Source: an uncultured Oscillibacter sp.
GTDB taxonomy: Bacteria; Bacillota; Clostridia; Oscillospirales; Oscillospiraceae
Length of the DNA stretch: 15,987 bases
Reading direction: 5' to 3'
Assembly (NCBI GenBank): GCA_946183175.1
Contig: CAMHBH010000043.1
Coordinates: 1-15,987 of the forward strand
The notes beneath the pieces are model-generated. The model saw only the letters and a program-made list of their open reading frames with translations, was not told the origin of the DNA and did not search any database. This document shows positions 11,680-15,987 of this stretch, one piece after another. Made by a program: the position numbers and the translations under genes. Each line of letters opens with the position of its first letter. Within the stretch, counting starts at the first letter, position 1.

Positions 11680-13116
11680 ATGGCACTGCCGAAAGGTTTC
11701 CTGTGGGGCGGCGCTGTCGCGGCGCACCAGTTGGAGGGCGGCTGGGACGCCGACGGGCGCGGGCCGTCCGTCAGCGACGTACTCACCGCCGGAACCGTCT
11801 CCGAACCCCGCCGTATCACCGACGGCGTAGTACCCGGCGAGAGCTACCCCAATCACAAGGGAATCGACTTCTTCCACACCTACCGGGACGATATCGCGCT
11901 GTTCGGCGAACTGGGTTTCAAGTGCTTCCGGACTTCCATTTCGTGGAGCCGCATTTTCCCCAACGGCGACGAGGCCGAACCCAACGAGGCCGGCCTGCGC
12001 TTCTACGACGACATGTTCGACACCCTCCACAAGTACGGCATTGAGCCCGTTATCACGCTCAGCCACTTCGAAATGCCGTACTACCTGGCCAAACACTACG
12101 GCGGCTGGACAAATCGCAAACTCGTGGATTTCTTCGTCCGCTACGCCGAAACCGTCATGACCCGCTACAGGGACAAAGTCAAATACTGGATGACGTTCAA
12201 CGAAATCAACAACCAGTCGAATACCTCCCTTGACATTTTCGGCTGGACAAACTCCGGTATCCAGTTCTCGACGTTCGACGACCCCAAAAAGGCGCTCTAT
12301 CAGGCCGCGCATAATGAGTTGGTCGCCTCCGCTCTTGTCGTCAGGCGCGGACACGAAATCAATCCCGATTTCCAAATCGGCTGTATGTGCTCCTTCGTGC
12401 CGTTCTATCCCTACTCCTGCAACCCCGACGACGTTATGCTTGCGCTGGAATCCATGCACGAGCGGTTCTACTTCATGGACGTGCACTGCCGCGGACACTA
12501 CGGGGCCTACGCGAAAAAGGCGTGGGAGCGTGAAGGCAACGCCCCTGTCATGGAACCCGGGGACGACGAGATTCTCGCCGGGGGTATCGTCGACTACATC
12601 GGCTTCAGCTATTACATGTCCAACGCCGTCAAGGCCGACGCGGCCCCCTCCGGCGGCGCGCTGGACGGCGGCAACCGCTATTCGGTCAGGAATCCGTATG
12701 TCAAGGCCTCCGACTGGGGCTGGCAGATTGACCCCGTAGGCCTGCGCTACGCCCTGAATGTCATGTACGAGCGCTACGAAAAGCCGCTGTTCATCGTCGA
12801 GAACGGCTTCGGGGCCATTGACAAACTGGAACCCGATAATACCTGTGACGACAGCTACCGTATCGACTACCTCAAGGCCCACATCCGCGAGATGAAGAAG
12901 GCCGTGGAACAGGACGGCGTAAACCTGATGGGCTATACGCCTTGGGGCTGTATCGACGTGGTGTCCTTCACGACCGGGGAACTGCGCAAGCGTTACGGCT
13001 TTATCTACGTCGACCTCAACGACGACGGCTCCGGAAGCGGCAACCGCTACAAGAAGAAGTCGTTCGACTGGTACAAACAGGTCATCGCCTCCAACGGCGA
13101 GAATCTCGACGGCTAA
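11680..13116 (+). CDS. GH1 6-phospho-beta-glucosidase
   Basis: 478 residues, the usual BglA/BglH size. GAAAGGAG precedes the ATG at 11680; the longer upstream frame lies within bglP and is not real. The enzyme opens MALPKGFLWGGAVAAHQLEGGW. The acid/base is Glu175 in MTFNEIN and the nucleophile Glu374 in FIVENGF. The phosphate-binding set Ser429, Lys437 and Tyr439 (VSFTTGELRKRYGF) and the terminal YKKKSFDWYK mark a 6-phospho-glycosidase, not a plain beta-glucosidase. It is cytoplasmic, hydrolysing 6-phospho-beta-glucosides (cellobiose-6-P, salicin-6-P, arbutin-6-P) from the upstream PTS to glucose-6-phosphate and aglycone or sugar. A terminator follows. Confidence 0.94.
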   Translation: MALPKGFLWGGAVAAHQLEGGWDADGRGPSVSDVLTAGTVSEPRRITDGVVPGESYPNHKGIDFFHTYRDDIALFGELGFKCFRTSISWSRIFPNGDEAEPNEAGLRFYDDMFDTLHKYGIEPVITLSHFEMPYYLAKHYGGWTNRKLVDFFVRYAETVMTRYRDKVKYWMTFNEINNQSNTSLDIFGWTNSGIQFSTFDDPKKALYQAAHNELVASALVVRRGHEINPDFQIGCMCSFVPFYPYSCNPDDVMLALESMHERFYFMDVHCRGHYGAYAKKAWEREGNAPVMEPGDDEILAGGIVDYIGFSYYMSNAVKADAAPSGGALDGGNRYSVRNPYVKASDWGWQIDPVGLRYALNVMYERYEKPLFIVENGFGAIDKLEPDNTCDDSYRIDYLKAHIREMKKAVEQDGVNLMGYTPWGCIDVVSFTTGELRKRYGFIYVDLNDDGSGSGNRYKKKSFDWYKQVIASNGENLDG

Positions 13117-13124
13117 CGACACGG

Positions 13125-13152
13125 CGACCGCCCCGTAAAGGGACGGTCGTTT
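13125..13152. terminator. Convergent-gene terminator after GH1 and YafQ genes
   Basis: CGACCGCCCC (13125-13134) pairs with GGGACGGTCG (13140-13149) with one mismatch, then TTTGT. It lies between the plus-strand GH1 stop and the minus-strand toxin stop and may serve both. Confidence 0.6.
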
Positions 13153-13159
13153 GTCAGGT

Positions 13160-13435
13160 TTACGTGAAAATGTCGCTATGGCTCCCGGTACGGGTCAAAT
13201 ACAAAATAAGTTCCTGTTGCCGGATTTCGTACACCAGTAGCCAGTCCGGGGCGATATGGCATTCCCGGCAACCGGCGTACTGTCCAACCAGTGCGTGGTC
13301 GCGGCAGGACTGCGGGAGGGGTTCGCCGGAGGCCAGCAGAGAAACCGTCTGTTTCAGGGCGTTCAGGTCATATTTCCGCTTTTTCAGGCGCTTATAGTCC
13401 CTCTTGAACGCGGCGCTATATCTCGGTTTCAGCAT
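13160..13435 (-). CDS. yafQ: YafQ-family (RelE superfamily) mRNA interferase toxin
   Basis: 91 residues starting MLKPRYSAAFKRDYKRLKKR, the typical YafQ/RelE opening. The catalytic set of E. coli YafQ is recognisable: His47 in RDHAL, His60 in CRECHIAPDW, Asp64, Trp65, His86 in RTGSHSD and Phe90. The toxin should therefore be active, cutting mRNA in the ribosomal A site. The first 20 coding bases overlap the end of the antitoxin gene, the usual sign of coupled antitoxin-toxin translation. An upstream in-frame Met at 13468 exists, but the start at 13435 fits the family. It could serve in stress response, plasmid-like addiction or phage defence; the sequence does not decide. Confidence 0.9.
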   Translation of the reverse strand: MLKPRYSAAFKRDYKRLKKRKYDLNALKQTVSLLASGEPLPQSCRDHALVGQYAGCRECHIAPDWLLVYEIRQQELILYLTRTGSHSDIFT

Positions 13436-13694
13436 CCAGCGCCTCGAACATTTCTTCCACCGTGTCAAAGGTTCTGCTCACGTTACGCCCCTGCCGCGCG
13501 TCCTGAATCGCTTTCAGCGTCTCCTCGTTGTAGGCCGACAGCCCCACGCGAAACGGAATCGCCTGTTCCCGGACGGCCTGACGCAAGAACAGATTCACCG
13601 CCGCGCTTAAACTCAGGCCCAGGTTGTCAAACAGTTCCTGCGCGTCCTGTTTGAGTGCCGGGTCGAGTTTGATATTGGTACTCACAAGCGCCAT
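13416..13694 (-). CDS. dinJ: DinJ/RelB-family antitoxin
   Basis: 92 residues from MALVSTNIKLDPALK. Residues 1-45 are a ribbon-helix-helix DNA-binding domain (STNIKLDP strand, then AQELFDNLGLSLSAAVNLFLRQAV helices). The tail (LSAYNEETLKAIQDARQG to the end) is the toxin-neutralising segment. The frame is open further upstream, but the promoter's predicted start point near 13711 excludes the longer version. It binds and inhibits the YafQ toxin encoded after it and, as a complex, probably represses its own promoter. Confidence 0.9.
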   Translation of the reverse strand: MALVSTNIKLDPALKQDAQELFDNLGLSLSAAVNLFLRQAVREQAIPFRVGLSAYNEETLKAIQDARQGRNVSRTFDTVEEMFEALDAETEI

Positions 13695-13717
13695 AAATCC
13701 CACATCCTTTCGCCGCC

Positions 13718-13747
13718 AGTATACGCCTTTTGTATAGAAGCTGTCAA
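13718..13747 (-). promoter_or_regulatory. Promoter and probable operator of the toxin-antitoxin operon
   Basis: On the minus strand TTGACA (13747-13742), an 18-base spacer, TATACT (13723-13718). The inverted repeat TATAC (13720-13724) ... GTATA (13732-13736) overlaps the -10 box and spacer, the expected place for ribbon-helix-helix autorepression. The leader is only about 17 bases. Confidence 0.6.
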
Positions 13748-13758
13748 CCCCTGGCAGC

Positions 13759-13789
13759 AAAAAGCCTCCCCCGCGTCAACGGGGAGGGC
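13759..13789 (-). terminator. Intrinsic terminator of the amino-acid ABC transporter operon
   Basis: On the minus strand GCCCTCCCC (13789-13781) pairs with GGGGGAGGC (13772-13764), followed by TTTTT (13763-13759). Confidence 0.85.
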
Positions 13790-13823
13790 TATAGGGGCGA
13801 CGGAAAGTGACGGCGATATTTCA

Positions 13824-14591
13824 TCAGCTCCGCGCGTAGTTGGACAGAAACTGCCGGGTACGCTCCTCCTTGGGATTGTCAATGACTTCCCGCGGGTCGC
13901 CCTGCTCGACAATCAGCCCGCCGTCCATGAAAATCACGCGGTCGGCTACGTCCCGCGCGAAGGCCATTTCGTGCGTGACAATAATCATCGTCGTTTTCTG
14001 CTCCGCGAGGTTCCGGATTACGCGCAGAACCTCCCCGGTTAATTCGGGGTCAAGCGCGGAAGTCGGCTCGTCGAAGCAGAGAATGTCCGGGTGCAGGGCC
14101 AGCGCCCGCGCGATTGCGACGCGCTGCTGCTGTCCGCCCGAAAGCTGGTGCGGATAGTGCGACGCCCGGTCGGCTAGCCCCATCTGGGCGAGTAATTCGC
14201 GCCCGGCGTTGCGGATGTCCTCTTTCGATTCTCCGCCGCTCTTTTTCGAGAGCAATTCCCGCGCCAGCGTGACGTTTTCCAGCGCCGTGTACTGCGGGAA
14301 CAGGTTGAAGTTCTGGAACACAAGCCCGAAGTGTAACCGTTTCGCGCGGATACTCCGTTCGTCCTGTGTCGCGGGGTTTTGCGCGTCGAACAGCGTCTCC
14401 CCGTTGACGGAAATCGCGCCGCCGTCCGGGCGCTCCAGAAAGTTCAGACAGCGCAGAAGCGTGGTCTTCCCGCTCCCCGAAGAGCCGATAATCGACAGGG
14501 CCTGCCCCTGTTCGAGTGTGAAACTAATGTCGTTAAGTACCCGTGTATGGTCGAAGTGCTTTTCGAGGTTCCGGACTTCCAAGACTGACAT
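13824..14591 (-). CDS. glnQ: Polar amino-acid ABC transporter ATPase
   Basis: 255 residues from MSVLEVRNLEKHF, typical of the GlnQ/HisP/ArtP class. Walker A is GSSGSGKT (36-43); then come the Q-loop in VFQNFNLFPQ, the signature LSGGQQQRVAIARAL, Walker B ILCFDEPTSALDPE and the switch His in VTHE. It powers uptake of a polar amino acid with the permease encoded just upstream. The ribosome site AGGGGG lies directly after the permease stop codon, 13 bases before this start; an in-frame Met at 14633 inside the permease gene is less likely. Homology cannot tell glutamine, arginine, histidine or cystine transport apart, so the symbol marks the class only. Confidence 0.93.
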   Translation of the reverse strand: MSVLEVRNLEKHFDHTRVLNDISFTLEQGQALSIIGSSGSGKTTLLRCLNFLERPDGGAISVNGETLFDAQNPATQDERSIRAKRLHFGLVFQNFNLFPQYTALENVTLARELLSKKSGGESKEDIRNAGRELLAQMGLADRASHYPHQLSGGQQQRVAIARALALHPDILCFDEPTSALDPELTGEVLRVIRNLAEQKTTMIIVTHEMAFARDVADRVIFMDGGLIVEQGDPREVIDNPKEERTRQFLSNYARS

Positions 14592-14604
14592 ACGCCGCGC
14601 CCCC

Positions 14605-15243
14605 TTACTTGAAGTAGTCGAGTTTTTCTTCAACCTTGCGGAAGAGAATCGTCAGGCCGCCGTTGAAGACGAGGTAGAACAGGCCGGTATAGAACAGCGG
14701 CCAGATAAGGCCCTTTTTGGTGAAGGATTCGCCCGTCCAGATGATTTCGTACACGCCGATGACGCGCACGAGGGCGGTATCTTTGACCAGAGTAATGAAC
14801 TCGTTGCCCATAGGCGGAATAATGCGCTTGACGACCTGTAGAAGCGTGATACGGAAGAAAATCTGCGCGGGGGTCATGCCGAGCACCTGTCCGGCCTCGT
14901 ACTGCCCGCGCGGTACGGACTGTATCCCGCCCCGGTAGATTTCCGAGAAGTAGCAGGCGTAGTTGATGACGAAGGAGAGCAGGGCGGCGGTAAAGCGCGG
15001 GAGCAGCGGGAGATGAAACAGCAACCCCGGGCCATAAAAGACAATCAGGATTTGCAACAGGAGCGGGGAACCGCGGATAATCCAGACGAAAGTCTGTGTG
15101 AGGTAGCGGAGGGGCGAAAAGCGGCTCATGGAGCCGAAGCTAATGACAAGCCCCAGCGGGAGCGCGAAGAGGAGCGTCAGAAAGAACAGTTTCAGCGTCG
15201 TGCCGAAGCCCCCCAGCAGGGTGGTCGTGACAGTCAGGAGCAT
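14605..15243 (-). CDS. Amino-acid ABC transporter permease (HisM/GlnP type)
   Basis: 212 residues with about five membrane helices. The N-terminal GFGTTLKLFFLTLLFALPLGL is the usual HEQRo/His-Glu-Gln-Arg-opine family start, and IRGSPLLLQ is its conserved loop. The ATPase-contacting EAA loop is YRGGIQSVPRGQYEAGQVLGM. The later TLVKDTALVRVIGVYEI is also a family hallmark. A single permease gene implies a homodimer. It starts at 15243 with AAGGTGA upstream and follows the binding-protein gene after a hairpin. Confidence 0.93.
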   Translation of the reverse strand: MLLTVTTTLLGGFGTTLKLFFLTLLFALPLGLVISFGSMSRFSPLRYLTQTFVWIIRGSPLLLQILIVFYGPGLLFHLPLLPRFTAALLSFVINYACYFSEIYRGGIQSVPRGQYEAGQVLGMTPAQIFFRITLLQVVKRIIPPMGNEFITLVKDTALVRVIGVYEIIWTGESFTKKGLIWPLFYTGLFYLVFNGGLTILFRKVEEKLDYFK

Positions 15244-15276
15244 GAAATCACCTTTTCTTTTGAATATGTAGCGGAC

Positions 15277-15307
15277 AAAAGACGGAGGGCCACGACAGGC
15301 CCTCCGT
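15277..15307 (-). terminator. Attenuating hairpin between binding-protein and permease genes
   Basis: On the minus strand ACGGAGGGCC (15307-15298) and GGCCCTCCGT (15291-15282) form a perfect 10-bp stem followed by CTTTTG. The short U-run suggests partial termination, leaving more binding-protein mRNA than permease mRNA. Confidence 0.6.
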
Positions 15308-15322
15308 TCGCGTCGCGCGCGG

Positions 15323-15987
15323 TTATTTTACGACGACAGATTCCTGTACCCCGTACATGTTGGCAGTCTCCATAACCACACCCTGTGCGGAGGCGTCCGC
15401 CCAGAACTGGTTGAAGGCGTCCACGAGGTCGGAGCCCTTGCGGAAGGCTACGCCGTATTCCTCACTGTTGAGCTGTAGCGTGTGCGTCAGTCCGGGGTAA
15501 CTGGTGCCCTCTCCAATCATCGCGCCGGCCATGAGCAGGTCAATCACGCAGGCGTCGGAGGCCCCCGAGGCGACTTCCATCAGCGCGCGGGCCTGTGTGT
15601 CAAGGGCGGTGTACGGGATTCCGAGGAGGTCGAGCTGTGCGGCCCCGGCGGAGCCGTTCTCTACCGCGAAGCTGAGTTCCGAGAGGCTTTCCACGGTCGT
15701 GTAGGCGTCGGCGAGTTCGGCGGGGACGACCACCACTTGTCCGTTGAGGCAGTAGGCGTCGGAGACGGACGCGCCCTCGCGCACCTCGTCGGTAATCGTC
15801 ATGCCGTTCCAGACTACGTCAATGGCTTTCGTGTCGAGTTCCATGAGCTTGTTGTCCCAGTTGATTTCGATGAAGTCGGCCTTGACGCCCAGCGAATCGG
15901 CGAAGGCTTTCGCCATATCGGCGTCGAAGCCAATCCACTCCCCGGCCTCGCTCTTGTAGTCCATCGGCGCGAAGTCCGTGATTCCGA
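15323..15987 (-). CDS. Amino-acid ABC transporter substrate-binding protein (N-terminus outside window)
   Basis: About 221 residues are visible; the frame runs off the right edge, so the signal peptide/lipobox and first strand are missing. GITDFAPMDY then GEWIGFDADMAKAFADSLG is the family's 'PPF-Y-...-GFDVDL' ligand-pocket start. INWDNKLMELDTKAIDVVWNGMTIT follows, then the hinge and second lobe (FAVENGSAGAAQL, AFRKGSDLVDAFNQ). This is a periplasmic-binding-protein type 2 fold of the polar amino-acid class, lipid-anchored outside the membrane in Gram-positives. The ligand cannot be told. It is the first visible gene of this transporter operon; the promoter lies beyond the window. Confidence 0.9.
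   Translation of the reverse strand, partial: GITDFAPMDYKSEAGEWIGFDADMAKAFADSLGVKADFIEINWDNKLMELDTKAIDVVWNGMTITDEVREGASVSDAYCLNGQVVVVPAELADAYTTVESLSELSFAVENGSAGAAQLDLLGIPYTALDTQARALMEVASGASDACVIDLLMAGAMIGEGTSYPGLTHTLQLNSEEYGVAFRKGSDLVDAFNQFWADASAQGVVMETANMYGVQESVVVK

Noticed and set aside
9630..11819. Very long minus-strand open frame (729 codons) opposite bglP
   Set aside because: It mirrors the PTS gene, has Gly/Asp/Glu/Val-rich composition without domain motifs and no ribosome site; it is an antisense shadow produced by GC-rich codon bias.
11674..13122. 482-codon minus-strand frame opposite the GH1 gene
   Set aside because: Same reasoning: it is fully antisense to an intact GH1 enzyme with catalytic residues, and its translation has no recognisable family pattern.
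1..15987. CRISPR array, insertion sequence or prophage genes
   Set aside because: No regularly spaced repeats, transposase/integrase motifs or phage structural genes were seen; the only direct repeats are the two hairpins at 2945 and 3327 and short promoter motifs.

Overview
The window is chromosomal DNA from a fairly GC-rich Gram-positive (Firmicutes) bacterium. The gene content and order (rpmG-secE-nusG-rplK-rplA), strong Shine-Dalgarno sites, sigma-A type promoters and many fructan/beta-glucoside genes suggest a gut anaerobe of the Oscillospirales/Ruminococcaceae type (Faecalibacterium-like). That lineage is an inference from protein style and composition, not a database match.

Layout. 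(i) 1-2950, plus strand: a fructan/sucrose block with the C-terminal part of a GH32 enzyme, a Cof-type HAD phosphatase and a second, complete intracellular GH32 beta-fructosidase. (ii) 2950-3390: a small minus-strand DUF2442 gene with its own promoter, bracketed by two near-identical hairpin terminators. (iii) 3390-5040: a compositionally different, AT-rich island. A strong promoter with an A/T palindrome drives a ~240-nt structured, apparently non-coding RNA ending in a terminator. A second structured leader follows, then a secreted ricin-B-lectin protein with an unrecognised C-terminal domain. (iv) 5060-7038: a membrane-bound EAL-domain c-di-GMP phosphodiesterase with its own promoter and an upstream TTTACA direct repeat. 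(v) 7094-9450: the rpmG-secE-nusG-rplK-rplA operon, with two internal RNA motifs resembling the L1-binding site of 23S rRNA; it terminates before any rplJ/rplL. (vi) 9535-13150: a bglP-like PTS IIBCA permease and a GH1 6-phospho-beta-glucosidase, with a consensus promoter overlapped by palindromes. (vii) 13160-13750, minus strand: a DinJ/YafQ toxin-antitoxin pair. (viii) 13759-15987, minus strand: a polar amino-acid ABC transporter (ATPase, permease and a binding protein cut by the window end).

The genes work in separate modules: import and cleavage of phosphorylated beta-glucosides, hydrolysis of fructosides, amino-acid uptake, c-di-GMP breakdown and core translation/secretion/transcription factors.

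The most striking global signal is not a gene. The tetranucleotide GATC appears to be absent from the whole window, although about 60 copies would be expected by chance. Codon choice bends around it: Ile after a G-ending codon is ATT and not ATC. This points to long-standing selection against GATC, for example by a resident GATC-cutting restriction or defence system lying elsewhere in the genome.
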